Below the pieces are notes generated by a model, which worked only from the letters and a program-made list of their open reading frames with translations, did not search any database and was not told the origin of the DNA. Made by a program: the position numbers and the translations under genes. Of a stretch of 64,000 nt of DNA, positions 18,446 through 27,761 are shown in pieces. The stretch is from Niallia circulans (GTDB taxonomy: Bacteria; Bacillota; Bacilli; Bacillales; Cytobacillaceae), in NCBI RefSeq assembly GCF_003726095.1, contig NZ_CP026031.1, positions 2,790,001 to 2,854,000 of the forward strand. The letters run 5' to 3'. Positions within the stretch are counted from its first letter, which is position 1. Each line of letters starts with the position of its first letter.

Positions 18446-19723
18446 TTATTTTCCAAATAAAAAGGCAACCGCTTCAGAGAATTTTAAGATTAACCAGTTA
18501 AATAAGTTACCTCCTAGATCTAAGCTAGAAATTTGGGTAGCACCCTCAGGTAAAGTAAATTGCGCACCAGAAATCATCTGAGTATGAACCTCCGCAAAAT
18601 TAGTAGCCATATATAGTGATAACGCTACCATTACGATTCCAGCTAAAACAGAGTGAATGATATTTCCTTTACGAGATCCTACAACAAACGCAATATAAAA
18701 TGGAATTGTCGCTAAATCACCAAATGGCAACACTTTATTACCTGGTAAGATTACAGCTAAAAATAATGTAATTGGAACTAAAATAAGTGCAGTTGCCATA
18801 ACTGATGGATGTCCTACAGATACTGCTGCATCCAATCCTATATAAATCTCTCTATCGCCATATCTCTTTTGTAAAAATGACCGTGCTGACTCTGAAATAG
18901 GGATTAAGCCTTCCATTAAGATCTTAACCATACGCGGCATTAATAACATTACTGCTCCCATTGAAATACCTGTTTGTAATATTTTTCCGATATCATAACC
19001 AGCAAGTAATCCAATAAGTGCACCGAGGATTATGCCCATCATCATTGGTTCACCAAAAATTCCAAAACGCTTTTGAATAGTTTCAGGGTCTGCATTTAAT
19101 TTATTTATTCCTGGAATTTTTGCGATAGCCCAGCCTACTAATATACCAATTGGTCCGAATGCCGCTGTAGAACCAGTTGGTAATGAAATTCCATCAAGCC
19201 CATAAAATTTTTGAACCATAGGAGCCGTTTTATCAGCAACAAACAGAACAGCATATTGATAAATAATTGCACATAAAATTGCAAACCACCAACTATCTGT
19301 TACAATATAGCCAGTTGCACCAGCTGCAATAAAGTGCCAGTAATTCCAAATATCAATATCCAAAGTTTTTGTCATCTTTGTTAATAAGAAAAAGATATTT
19401 GCAAATAAACAAATCGGAATTAAAATTGCTGCAACAGGTGATGCCCAAGATAGAGCTGCTGCTGAGGGCCATCCTGTATCAATTACTGTTAGATTCAATC
19501 CAAAACGCTCAACCATCTGCTGTGCAGCTGGGCCTAGAGTACTAACAAGCAAATCAATAACTAAGTTAATCCCAACAAATCCAATCCCAATAGTTATTCC
19601 CGCTTTTAATGCCTTTTTAAAGCCTGTCTTAAATGCAAGACCCAATAGAATAATAGCAATAGGTAAAATTACAGTTGGTCCAAGATTTAATACATACTGA
19701 ACGCCATCTAATAGCTTTTGCAT
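18446..19723 (-). CDS. gatC: PTS galactitol-family permease, EIIC component
   Basis: A 425-residue integral membrane protein of the galactitol PTS family. Typical features are the N-terminal LNLGPTVILPIAI, the FGEPMMMG loop and repeated hydrophobic helices. It translocates the polyol while EIIB donates the phosphate. Together with the flanking EIIB and EIIA genes it forms a complete EII complex. Galactitol is the name of the family, not a proof of substrate; Listeria pentitol transporters also fall here. Confidence 0.9.
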   Translation of the reverse strand: MQKLLDGVQYVLNLGPTVILPIAIILLGLAFKTGFKKALKAGITIGIGFVGINLVIDLLVSTLGPAAQQMVERFGLNLTVIDTGWPSAAALSWASPVAAILIPICLFANIFFLLTKMTKTLDIDIWNYWHFIAAGATGYIVTDSWWFAILCAIIYQYAVLFVADKTAPMVQKFYGLDGISLPTGSTAAFGPIGILVGWAIAKIPGINKLNADPETIQKRFGIFGEPMMMGIILGALIGLLAGYDIGKILQTGISMGAVMLLMPRMVKILMEGLIPISESARSFLQKRYGDREIYIGLDAAVSVGHPSVMATALILVPITLFLAVILPGNKVLPFGDLATIPFYIAFVVGSRKGNIIHSVLAGIVMVALSLYMATNFAEVHTQMISGAQFTLPEGATQISSLDLGGNLFNWLILKFSEAVAFLFGK

Positions 19724-19759
19724 ATTTTTCCCTCTTCTCTTTTGTTATATATTAGATTT

Positions 19760-19797
19760 AATTTCTGTTAATTGTTATATAACAATTAACAGAAATT
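19760..19797. repeat. perfect 38-bp palindrome between EIIB and EIIC genes
   Basis: The arms 19760-19778 and 19779-19797 are exactly complementary (AATTTCTGTTAATTGTTAT and its reverse complement), with no spacer. As RNA this would be a long AU-rich hairpin 36 bases before gatC. No T-tract follows, so it is not a standard terminator. Confidence 0.8.
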
Positions 19798-19819
19798 TCA
19801 TCCAAATTCACTTAACTTC

Positions 19820-20101
19820 TTATTTCAAATGATCGAGAATTTTTTTATCTAAACTTTCCATTCCAATTCCAGTGATATAAGCCGTAGCTATAATTGCTGG
19901 TATCTGATAAGTTGTAGGAAGAATAGTAGTTGAAACGATAATATCTGCCTCACTTTGTTTTGAAGCTACTTCTGCTATTTTACATTGAATAACTTCCGCA
20001 TTAATATTGTTATCCTTCACCAAATTCTCCACTCGATTACAAACTACAGTTGAAGTTGCGATACCTGCTCCACATGCTACTAAAATTTTATATTTTTTCA
20101 T
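19820..20101 (-). CDS. gatB: PTS galactitol-family EIIB component (distal copy)
   Basis: A 93-residue soluble phosphocarrier. The phosphorylated cysteine is Cys10 in ILVACGAGIATST. It takes phosphate from EIIA and passes it to the sugar at EIIC. It follows a second, related EIIB gene by 32 bases, so the operon encodes two EIIB proteins for one EIIC. It ends ESLDKKILDHLK, resembling the IEKLDKEILSYF end of the other copy, indicating a tandem duplication. Confidence 0.9.
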   Translation of the reverse strand: MKKYKILVACGAGIATSTVVCNRVENLVKDNNINAEVIQCKIAEVASKQSEADIIVSTTILPTTYQIPAIIATAYITGIGMESLDKKILDHLK

Positions 20102-20133
20102 TTTTAAAATCCCCTTCCATTCTTTTAACGTAT

Positions 20134-20433
20134 TTAGATTGTTTTGCTTGTTCTTTCAAAATAACTTAGAATCTCTTTATCTAGTTTTTCTATACCTAAC
20201 CCACTAATATAAGCAGTAGCACTGATTGCTGGGACTTTATATTTTGTAGGCAATATAGTAGTTGATATGATTAAAAATGCATCATCTTGTAAACTTGCCA
20301 CTTCTGCTATTTTACATTGAACAAGCTCTACCTTTAGATTTTCTCGTCTAAATAATTCTTCTAAATGATCTAAAACAACTGTTGATGTAGCAATCCCTGC
20401 ACCACATGCCACAAGTACTATTGGCTTGTTCAA
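20134..20433 (-). CDS. gatB: PTS galactitol-family EIIB component (proximal copy)
   Basis: The protein is 99 residues from a TTG start at 20431-20433, which has AAGGTGG at good distance and puts the active cysteine at position 10 (VLVACGAGIATST) exactly as in the other copy. A GTG at 20445 would leave no room for the ribosome binding site. It is clearly paralogous to the downstream EIIB. It may phosphorylate a different partner or one substrate stereoisomer; both share the same single EIIC and EIIA. Confidence 0.85.
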   Translation of the reverse strand: MNKPIVLVACGAGIATSTVVLDHLEELFRRENLKVELVQCKIAEVASLQDDAFLIISTTILPTKYKVPAISATAYISGLGIEKLDKEILSYFERTSKTI

Positions 20434-20448
20434 TCTAATCACCACCTT

Positions 20449-20916
20449 TCATGAAATTTTAATGCTTTCAAATAATAATGTTATATCTGATTTATCCTTT
20501 GCATGAATAAGCTTTTCAAGATGCTCTTCTACTTGGATAACCTGCATTAACTCCTGTAGAACCTCAATTTGGCTATGTGGTTGATTTAAGCCAAGCATTA
20601 ATACAGCTTGCACCTCCGTTGTTTTTGTATTATCTTCCATTAAATGAAAGGATACTGGTTTTTCTAAAACAGAAACGGCGATAAATTGCTCCACTACATG
20701 TTCCGGATCTGTATGAGGGATAGCGATACTATAATTATTGACACTGAGCCCTGTTGGGAAGATCGATTCTCTCTCTTTAATTTTCGGTAGAAAGGTTTCT
20801 TTTACAAAGCCTTGCTCATATGCCTTTTCGAACATTGCATGGAAAAGCTCATCTTGATTTTCTACCTTTAATCCGATGTTTATTAAACTTTCTTTAATAA
20901 ATGAAGCAACTGCCAT
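20449..20916 (-). CDS. gatA: PTS EIIA component, fructose/mannitol type
   Basis: A 155-residue EIIA-2 domain protein from the ATG at 20914-20916 (GGAGG eight bases upstream); an upstream GTG at 20937 overlaps that site. The phosphorylated histidine is in IAIPHTDPEHV. It transfers phosphate from HPr to the two EIIB proteins. Its stop overlaps the ribosome binding site of the proximal EIIB gene. Confidence 0.9.
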   Translation of the reverse strand: MAVASFIKESLINIGLKVENQDELFHAMFEKAYEQGFVKETFLPKIKERESIFPTGLSVNNYSIAIPHTDPEHVVEQFIAVSVLEKPVSFHLMEDNTKTTEVQAVLMLGLNQPHSQIEVLQELMQVIQVEEHLEKLIHAKDKSDITLLFESIKIS

Positions 20917-20943
20917 TTTAAACTCCTCCACTTTCACTTAACT

Positions 20944-22998
20944 TTAAGAATATTTTTTAATGATTTCATATAGTTGATTGGAATCATTACTGTTTTTTAA
21001 ATTGCTGATATCTTCTTCATTTTTTGATAACTTCATCAGCTGTCTTAATGCATAAAGATGTTTATGCTTATCTGTAGATGCCAATACCACAATAAAATGG
21101 ACGCAAACGTTATCATTAAATGGAATACCTTCTTCTATTTTTAATAAGCTCATGCCGACATTATTTACACCATCTTCTGGTCCTGCATGAGGTATGGCTA
21201 TTACGTTTCTTAGTAAGATATGCTGTACCATTGTAGGATACTGTTTCACCATTTCTGCAATATAATTTTCTGTGATGCTGCCATTTTTCAGCAGCTTTTC
21301 TGCTGCAAGTTGGATTCCTTGCTGCCAACCTTCTATTCTTTTCACCACGGTAATCATTTTTGGTGCTAAGAGAGAGGAAAGGGATAAATCTGTCTTCGCC
21401 ATTGGTTCTTGTGAATCATTAGCTGGTGTAATGGAGAAATGTTCTTGTAACGTACTGCGCAAAGACTCTTTATCTTTTATAGAAGCATATTTCTCAATTT
21501 TCCCCATTAATTGTTCAATGTTGATCACACTAGTATTTAAGTCAAATATTTCTCTTAATACTCTTTGTCTAAGCTGAACTTTTTCAAAATCTGTTAATAT
21601 GCGATTAATGACAAATTGCTTTGTATCCGTTTGCAAAGGCACTGGTGAAAAAATAATATCCACTTGGTAATTAAGTTGTTGAAATTCCCGAATAGATAAA
21701 GCATGATAAAAGTAAAATTCAGGGAATAACTCACGTAATGTGCTTTCCATTAGGCGTGATATCGATACACCATTTGGACAAACAACGACCGCTTTCTTCT
21801 TCTTCTGAATTGTTTCTCCTGAGCTGATTAAATGTCCGCCAATGAAGATGGTGATGAACATTAGTTCACTTTCTGGTATGGGACAGCCGATATATTCTTC
21901 TACTGGAGAAATCGAATCCTTTACAATAAAATGAATTGTTTCAAATTCTTCGCTTACTTTTTCCATCATCGTGTAATTCGTCGTTAGATTATATTTCATT
22001 CGATAATAAGCAGGCTTCATATGAAGAACTAATCTTTCAAGTAATGCCGCTTTATCCTTGAAGGCTATACACGCTTTATATTCAAAAGTATGAAGAAATT
22101 GTTCCAAGGCCCTCGTCAGCTCTGGGATTTGGTGATCAGCTAAAAACTGTGCAGATAATATTTTGGATGTAAGCAGCTGCAAGGTCAAAAACAGATGCTC
22201 TTCTTTCGGAATAGCTTTCATATCTTTAATCAAGATTTCTGCAGCAATAAATTCTTTCGTATCGGACAAGGAGCGATAATCAATATGGTAAAAATCTTGA
22301 ATTACTTTCCCTTGTTGAATACGCTTTAGTATGACTGCTAAAATATATGGCAAAAGATTAATTCGTTCATCAATAAACTGAAGGTGTAAACTGCTTTCGA
22401 CTTCTGCAAGCCTTTCTTTAATCGTTGTCAGATTGTCTTTTGATATATCAATAAACTTTTGAATATAAACTTCTCCATTATAAATCGATAAGATATTTTC
22501 CAATACTTCCACTAATAATTTTCGGACATCCCATTCCTTTCCTTTTAATTCATATCCTTTCATTCTTGAATAACTAACTTCAAGCTCGTATGGTTCAATC
22601 ATTTGCTGAACATTTTTCATATCACGAAGGACCGTGTTTTTACTTACACCTAAGGCGGTAGTAAAATGCAGTAAGGAAAGCTCTTCATTGCTACTGATAA
22701 TATACAATAGAATAAATTGAGCTCTTTCCGTTTCAGATGGAATATAATGTTTATCCACTTGTTCGTCTGTCTTTTCAGCGAATAATTCCATAATGACTGG
22801 GCTAATAATGAATTTTCCGCCATTTGTTCTTTTGATAGCTGGATAATTATTCGATTCAAGCCAATCATTAATCTTCTGAAAACTGTAACTAACTTGCCTT
22901 CTAGATAACTGAAATTTTTTCTCTAGCTTTATGTTAGAAGTATCGGGATTACTCAATACTTCCTTTAATAAGATATTACTTCTTTCGTCAAGATACAT
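20944..22998 (-). CDS. PRD-containing transcriptional activator with EIIB- and EIIA-like domains (BglG/LicR/MtlR type)
   Basis: A 684-residue regulator. Order: N-terminal helix-turn-helix (about 1-65), second HTH (near 85-150), two PTS regulation domains (about 185-400), an EIIB-gat-like domain with the cysteine in VVCPNGVSIS (about 405-490), and a C-terminal EIIA-2 domain with the histidine in IAIPHAGPEDGV. The PTS controls it by phosphorylation at these sites. It is the first gene of the PTS operon and probably activates it when the polyol is present. LicR and MtlR have the same architecture and bind DNA rather than RNA. Confidence 0.9.
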   Translation of the reverse strand: MYLDERSNILLKEVLSNPDTSNIKLEKKFQLSRRQVSYSFQKINDWLESNNYPAIKRTNGGKFIISPVIMELFAEKTDEQVDKHYIPSETERAQFILLYIISSNEELSLLHFTTALGVSKNTVLRDMKNVQQMIEPYELEVSYSRMKGYELKGKEWDVRKLLVEVLENILSIYNGEVYIQKFIDISKDNLTTIKERLAEVESSLHLQFIDERINLLPYILAVILKRIQQGKVIQDFYHIDYRSLSDTKEFIAAEILIKDMKAIPKEEHLFLTLQLLTSKILSAQFLADHQIPELTRALEQFLHTFEYKACIAFKDKAALLERLVLHMKPAYYRMKYNLTTNYTMMEKVSEEFETIHFIVKDSISPVEEYIGCPIPESELMFITIFIGGHLISSGETIQKKKKAVVVCPNGVSISRLMESTLRELFPEFYFYHALSIREFQQLNYQVDIIFSPVPLQTDTKQFVINRILTDFEKVQLRQRVLREIFDLNTSVINIEQLMGKIEKYASIKDKESLRSTLQEHFSITPANDSQEPMAKTDLSLSSLLAPKMITVVKRIEGWQQGIQLAAEKLLKNGSITENYIAEMVKQYPTMVQHILLRNVIAIPHAGPEDGVNNVGMSLLKIEEGIPFNDNVCVHFIVVLASTDKHKHLYALRQLMKLSKNEEDISNLKNSNDSNQLYEIIKKYS

Positions 22999-23391
22999 TA
23001 TCTATCACCTCTTAACTTGATTTCATTGTAGCATGTAAAAACAAGATATTGTATCCGTTTTCATTTCCATTACTAGTTTGTGAATTGTGTCACTAAGTGA
23101 TTAACTTGCACAAATCCCCTTCTTTTCTCCTTCTATCATAAATACAAACTTGTTGCCAAGATTAATCTGATTATGTATATACAGCATGAAGCATATTTCT
23201 CTATTGTGACTGTATTTAACTACTTTTGCTACTTAAACTAATGATAAAGTTGACATCGATTCCTAAGACAAGATTTAACAATTTTATTTTTTCATTGGCG
23301 CCTACTTCTTTTTCTTTGTACAAAAAAGAAGCTAATAACCATCTCACATGGTTATTAGCTTCTGTCCTTTTCACCTAGAAACTTGCGGATA
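22999..23391. promoter_or_regulatory. PTS operon promoter region with candidate cre site
   Basis: TGTATCCGTTTTCA at 23050-23063 fits the cre consensus with one mismatch and lies about 50 bases before the regulator start, consistent with CcpA repression of the whole PTS operon. The rest is AT-rich with no gene; the tkt2 terminator is at its right end. Confidence 0.55.
23322..23363 (-). terminator. terminator of the second transketolase cassette
   Basis: AGAAGCTAATAACCAT (23327-23342) pairs perfectly with ATGGTTATTAGCTTCT (23348-23363); TTTTTTGTAC follows on the minus strand. Confidence 0.9.
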
Positions 23392-25407
23392 TTATTTTGC
23401 TTTTGCGATAGATGATTTTACTTTTGCCACAACATTCTCAACAGTAAATCCATACTCTTGGAATAATTTATCTGCTGGAGCAGATGCACCGAAATGATCA
23501 ATTGTAATGTGCTCCCCTTTAGAACCGATGTATTCTCTCCAGCCTAGAGATGCACCAGCCTCGATTGCAACACGTGCTTGAACACTTTCTGGCAATACAC
23601 TTTCTTTATATTCAAGAGATTGTTTTTCAAAACGATCCCAGCTTGGCATACTTACTACATTTACAGAAATTCCTTCTTCTGCTAAAGCCGCTTGTGCCTT
23701 GATTGCAAGAGATACTTCTGAACCAGATGCTAAGATTAATGCCTGAGCAGCTTCTTTACCAGCTACAACTGTATAAGCACCTTTTTTCACGCCTTCGTAT
23801 GCTTCTGCTTTTGTTAAATCTAATGTTGGTAAGTTTTGACGAGTCAACACTAGTGCTGTTGGAGTATCTGTGCTTTCAATTGCCAGTTGCCATGCAGCTG
23901 CTGTTTCTTTTGCATCTGCTGGACGAATGATAGAAAGCCCTGGCATTGCACGTAAGGAAGCAAGTTGTTCAACAGGCTCATGTGTTGGACCATCTTCTCC
24001 GACAGCAATACTATCATGTGTAAATACATATGTTACTGGTAATTTCATTAATGCTGCTAAGCGGATTGCTGGGCGCAAATAATCAGAGAACACGAAGAAT
24101 GTTGCGCCAAATACTTTTACTCCACCATGCAGTGCTAATCCGTTTAATGCCGCACCCATTGCAAATTCACGTACACCAAACCAGATATTTCTGCCGGCAT
24201 ATCCATCAATGGCAAAATTTTTCTCACTAGTCATTAATGTTTTGTTCGACCCAGCAAGGTCTGCAGAACCACCGAAGAAAGCAGGAACCGCACTAGCAAT
24301 TGCTTGAATTGTTTTCCCAGAAGAATCTCTTGTCGCCATAGAATCTCCAGCATTAAATTCTGGTAATTTTTCTTGTAAATCAGCAGGTAGTTCTCCTTTA
24401 ATAGCTGTTTCTAATTGAGTAGCTAATTCTGGATATGCTGCTTTATAATTTTCATAAAGCTCATTCCAAGCTTTCTCTTTTTCTGCGCCTGCTTGTGCTA
24501 GTGCCGCATAATGCTCCGATACTTCTGCTGGAACGTGGAATGCTTCTTCATATGCCCAACCATATGTTTGTTTTGCTAATTGTGTTTCAGAAGCTCCAAG
24601 TGGTGCACCATGTGATGCAGATTTTCCGCCTTTATTCGGAGAACCATAGCCAATAACTGTTTTCACTTCAATTAATGTCGGTATATCTGATTTTTTCGCT
24701 TGAGCAATTGCCGCTTGAATTTCAGCTAAGTCATTGCCATCTTCTACACGAATAACTTCCCATCCATATGCTTCAAAGCGCTTTTGAACACTTTCAGAGA
24801 AAGAGAGATTTAAATCACCATCTAAAGAAATATCATTGGAATCATATAATACTACTAGTCTTCCTAATTTTAAATGACCTGCAAGAGACGCTGCTTCTGC
24901 AGATACGCCTTCCATTAAATCACCATCACCGCAGATGCTGTACGTATAATGGTCAACAACTGGATAATTTTCTTTATTATAGGTTTCTGCAAGATGTCTT
25001 TCTGCCATTGCCATCCCAACAGCCATCGCAATACCTTGTCCTAATGGACCAGTAGTAGCTTCCACACCTGGTGTGTGTCCAAATTCTGGATGTCCTGGAG
25101 TTTTGCTTCCCCATTGACGGAAGTTCTTTAAGTCATCTACAGTAACACCGTAATTGAAAAGGTGCAGCAAGCTATATAGAAGCATAGAACCATGTCCAGC
25201 TGATAAAACGAAACGGTCACGGTTGAACCAGTTAGGATTAGCCGGATTATGATTCATTTCCTTAGCCCATAATGTATAAGCCATTGGCGCTGCCCCCATT
25301 GGCATTCCTGGGTGACCAGAATTAGACTTTTCAATTGCATCAATGGATAAAGTACGGATTGTGTTAATAGCTAATTGTTCGATATCTGTTTTTACTTGAT
25401 TACTCAT
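23392..25407 (-). CDS. tkt: transketolase, cassette copy 2
   Basis: A 671-residue transketolase from the ATG at 25405-25407; an ATG three codons earlier sits too close to AAGG. All TPP and substrate motifs seen in copy 1 are present. The two proteins are near-identical over long stretches by eye, with differences concentrated near residues 230-250 and 340-390. The nucleotide sequences also share long identical runs. Copy 1 starts inside the stop of its PFK-like partner; copy 2 has about 72 intervening bases. It has its own terminator and lies just upstream of the PTS operon promoter. Confidence 0.95.
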   Translation of the reverse strand: MSNQVKTDIEQLAINTIRTLSIDAIEKSNSGHPGMPMGAAPMAYTLWAKEMNHNPANPNWFNRDRFVLSAGHGSMLLYSLLHLFNYGVTVDDLKNFRQWGSKTPGHPEFGHTPGVEATTGPLGQGIAMAVGMAMAERHLAETYNKENYPVVDHYTYSICGDGDLMEGVSAEAASLAGHLKLGRLVVLYDSNDISLDGDLNLSFSESVQKRFEAYGWEVIRVEDGNDLAEIQAAIAQAKKSDIPTLIEVKTVIGYGSPNKGGKSASHGAPLGASETQLAKQTYGWAYEEAFHVPAEVSEHYAALAQAGAEKEKAWNELYENYKAAYPELATQLETAIKGELPADLQEKLPEFNAGDSMATRDSSGKTIQAIASAVPAFFGGSADLAGSNKTLMTSEKNFAIDGYAGRNIWFGVREFAMGAALNGLALHGGVKVFGATFFVFSDYLRPAIRLAALMKLPVTYVFTHDSIAVGEDGPTHEPVEQLASLRAMPGLSIIRPADAKETAAAWQLAIESTDTPTALVLTRQNLPTLDLTKAEAYEGVKKGAYTVVAGKEAAQALILASGSEVSLAIKAQAALAEEGISVNVVSMPSWDRFEKQSLEYKESVLPESVQARVAIEAGASLGWREYIGSKGEHITIDHFGASAPADKLFQEYGFTVENVVAKVKSSIAKAK

Positions 25408-25479
25408 TTTCCTCATCCTTTTTTGATTTATTTAATGCTAGCCAAAATTAAAAAGAGTTTATTTCTTTTGGCTTAGCGT

Positions 25480-26340
25480 TTATTTAAATTGAATTCCATC
25501 CTTTTGAACGGTGAGTTCACCTGTTAAGCAATTATTCTTTATCCATCGCAAGACTTCATCCGCAAGTTCATTTGCTAGGATTCGATCGATGGCTGTTGGG
25601 TTTACTCCCATACATAATGCTTCGTCAATTTCTGTATATTTCCAATCTACCTCTAGCTTACTAATAACTGAATTTTCGATTACCTCTTGTAAAGCTTGGC
25701 TATATATTAGAACATTAGATGTTTTTGTATATGTATAGCTTTTCTTTATCGCATCACATAAAGTGGTAATTTCCTCTTCCTCGTAATCTACTGCTAAATA
25801 GTTACCATCCACCGCAAGAGAGATATCCTGCAGCATATTAGTCGATGGGTTACCCTCTATCGAAAAACCAAATAATCTTGGCTTATCATATTTAAGAGAA
25901 TGAATGGTATCTTGAACCTTTAACACATTCTGAGTAATACTGTTCAGTGCGGTATCATATCCTAGAGTCCAATCATTTCCTTTAATATTATTATAGACGG
26001 AAACTGGGACAAATAATGTACGTAGCGCTTCTTTATCAGCTATAGAAGTTTGCCATATTTCTTTTGCCTGCGCATCCCCCAATACAACAGTCATATCCAT
26101 TGGAGCAAATGTTTGTTCCCATAGATTATTTACTGGTGCAGCGCTTACCTTTAAGATAGTATGGCTTAAGTATGGTGAATCACTCACTTCTTTTATCTCT
26201 GTATAATTGACTTCACCGGACTTTCTATCTATTTCCATTCCAAATAGTTGATGCTTAGAAGATAACTCTTCATATAAGCGATGAAGAATTTGCTTTACTC
26301 CCGAAGGCAAACAACCTAAGACAATTACACCAACCTTCAA
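25480..26340 (-). CDS. degenerate 6-phosphofructokinase-like protein, copy 2
   Basis: A 286-residue paralogue of the protein at 14521-15408, roughly 60 percent identical by eye. The same PFK positions are lost: SVYNNIKGNDWTLGYDTALN in place of the TIDND catalytic loop, and DEALCMGVNPTAIDR in place of the fructose-6-phosphate-binding loop. These altered segments are almost identical between the copies although the rest has diverged, which argues they are functional, not decaying. A TTG start at 26338-26340 mirrors copy 1; a GTG one codon earlier is possible. It sits between rpiB2 and tkt2. The role is unknown. Confidence 0.75.
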   Translation of the reverse strand: MKVGVIVLGCLPSGVKQILHRLYEELSSKHQLFGMEIDRKSGEVNYTEIKEVSDSPYLSHTILKVSAAPVNNLWEQTFAPMDMTVVLGDAQAKEIWQTSIADKEALRTLFVPVSVYNNIKGNDWTLGYDTALNSITQNVLKVQDTIHSLKYDKPRLFGFSIEGNPSTNMLQDISLAVDGNYLAVDYEEEEITTLCDAIKKSYTYTKTSNVLIYSQALQEVIENSVISKLEVDWKYTEIDEALCMGVNPTAIDRILANELADEVLRWIKNNCLTGELTVQKDGIQFK

Positions 26341-26579
26341 CACCTTACCCCCTAACCTTTACAAGCTATTAAGTAACTAATAATATACAGAAAAATGTAC
26401 ATACTTATTGAAGAAAAAGGACCAATTTCCCTTTTCTTCTCCGTGATATATTTTTCCAAACTCATTATAGCATACAACTTACCAAGAATAAACCATACAT
26501 ATTTAGTATAACCTATTAATAGTACGTACAAGTTATAATATGTTTCATTTAACAAATCCGAGGTTAATTTGTCCTACTA

Positions 26580-27026
26580 TTAACAATAATATGATTCTAA
26601 TTCTTTAATTCCACTGATACGCTTTTCATGTCTGCCGCCTAAAAATTCTGCATTTAACCAAGTATCTACTATTAAACACGCTAGTCCTTCCCCAGTCACT
26701 CTTTCTCCTAAACAAAGAATATTGCTATCATTATGCTCTCTTGTTGCCTTTGCTGAGAAGACATCACCAACAACCGCTGCACGAATTCCAGTGATTTTAT
26801 TGGCAGCAATACTCATGCCTATTCCTGTTCCACAGCATAAAATACCTAGTTGGTTTTCACCATTCACAATCGATGCACCAACACTTTTTGCATAATCTGG
26901 AAAATCCACACTTTCTCTACTATGACAGCCAAAATCTTCTACTTCCATCCCCGCATTATGAAGATGGGCTTTTACTGCTTCCTTTAACTGATATCCACCA
27001 TGATCACTGGCTATTGCAATTTTCAT
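26580..27026 (-). CDS. rpiB: RpiB/LacAB-family sugar-phosphate isomerase, copy 2
   Basis: A 148-residue isomerase, about three quarters identical to copy 1. It keeps ASDHGG, the catalytic Cys65 in GILCCGTGIGMS, and His98 in REHNDSN. First gene of the second cassette; 240 bases separate it from the PFK-like gene, more than in copy 1. A weaker cre-like sequence lies at 27091-27104. Substrate is inferred to be a pentose 5-phosphate. Confidence 0.9.
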   Translation of the reverse strand: MKIAIASDHGGYQLKEAVKAHLHNAGMEVEDFGCHSRESVDFPDYAKSVGASIVNGENQLGILCCGTGIGMSIAANKITGIRAAVVGDVFSAKATREHNDSNILCLGERVTGEGLACLIVDTWLNAEFLGGRHEKRISGIKELESYYC

Positions 27027-27239
27027 AAACTCATCCTTTCTAGATAAGATGGTTCTATTTCAGATGTATTCTAACATAAAAACTATTATTTGTATTCGGT
27101 TGCATGTGAAAACTTTATTAATTTTCAACCACAAACAAATGGGAATAAGATCTATACCTAAACAATTCCCAGATCATATAGAAATTTGTGTGATAACATA
27201 CTTTAGTCCAACCCAATGTATTTAGTAATATTTAAAAAT
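27027..27239. promoter_or_regulatory. rpiB2 upstream region with weak cre-like site
   Basis: TGTATTCGGTTGCA at 27091-27104 fits the cre consensus with two mismatches. It occupies a position similar to the cre of the first cassette. No gene is seen. Confidence 0.35.
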
Positions 27240-27282
27240 AAACAAAGAACGATGAATTTTAAAATTCTCTCGTTCTTTGTTT
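27240..27282 (-). terminator. terminator of the DUF3923 gene
   Basis: AAACAAAGAACGA (27240-27252) pairs perfectly with TCGTTCTTTGTTT (27270-27282); the minus strand continues TATTTTTAAATA. Confidence 0.75.
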
Positions 27283-27356
27283 GGATGTTTTCTTGTGAAC
27301 TAAATATATTAGTTTACAAGAAAGCATTACAATTATTTATTCATAGGATAGCTGAA

Positions 27357-27572
27357 CTAAGAATGTCTTGTTCTTTTGTGAATAAAATAAAACCAAATTA
27401 ATTGGACTATAAGGATAAATACAAATGGAACGGCCAAAATTATAAATGTAATAATTCTGATTTCAGGAGTTTGCACAGCCCCTGATCCATCTATTTGCCT
27501 TGTTGCGATGATAATCGATAGTATTGAAAAAACGACTACCCAAAAAACATTTGCAATCCACCAGAGTTTCAC
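27357..27572 (-). CDS. DUF3923-like small membrane protein
   Basis: A 71-residue protein from a GTG at 27570-27572, chosen because GGAG lies seven bases upstream. It has two hydrophobic helices (about 4-22 and 40-64) separated by a loop containing IDGSGAVQTPEIR, which resembles the D-GAVQTPE loop of DUF3923 proteins. The C-terminus is basic (HKRTRHS). Function unknown; monocistronic. Confidence 0.65.
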   Translation of the reverse strand: MKLWWIANVFWVVVFSILSIIIATRQIDGSGAVQTPEIRIITFIILAVPFVFILIVQLIWFYFIHKRTRHS

Positions 27573-27761
27573 CTTTTTTCTCCTTCCTTCATTACTAATT
27601 TCTGCACAAATTGTATTACGGTAATTCAAGAGAAAAGGTTACATTTTTTTGATTTCCACCCTAATTTTAGAATATAAGTAATTGATATAATGACTTATTA
27701 ACTGTTATTATTACTAATTTGGCTGGAACTTATTTGTATGCTTATTCAGATGTTTTCAAAA

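Noticed and set aside
26352..26555. 67-codon hydrophobic frame between rpiB2 and the PFK-like gene
   Set aside because: It needs a TTG start without a Shine-Dalgarno sequence, and the first cassette has no counterpart.
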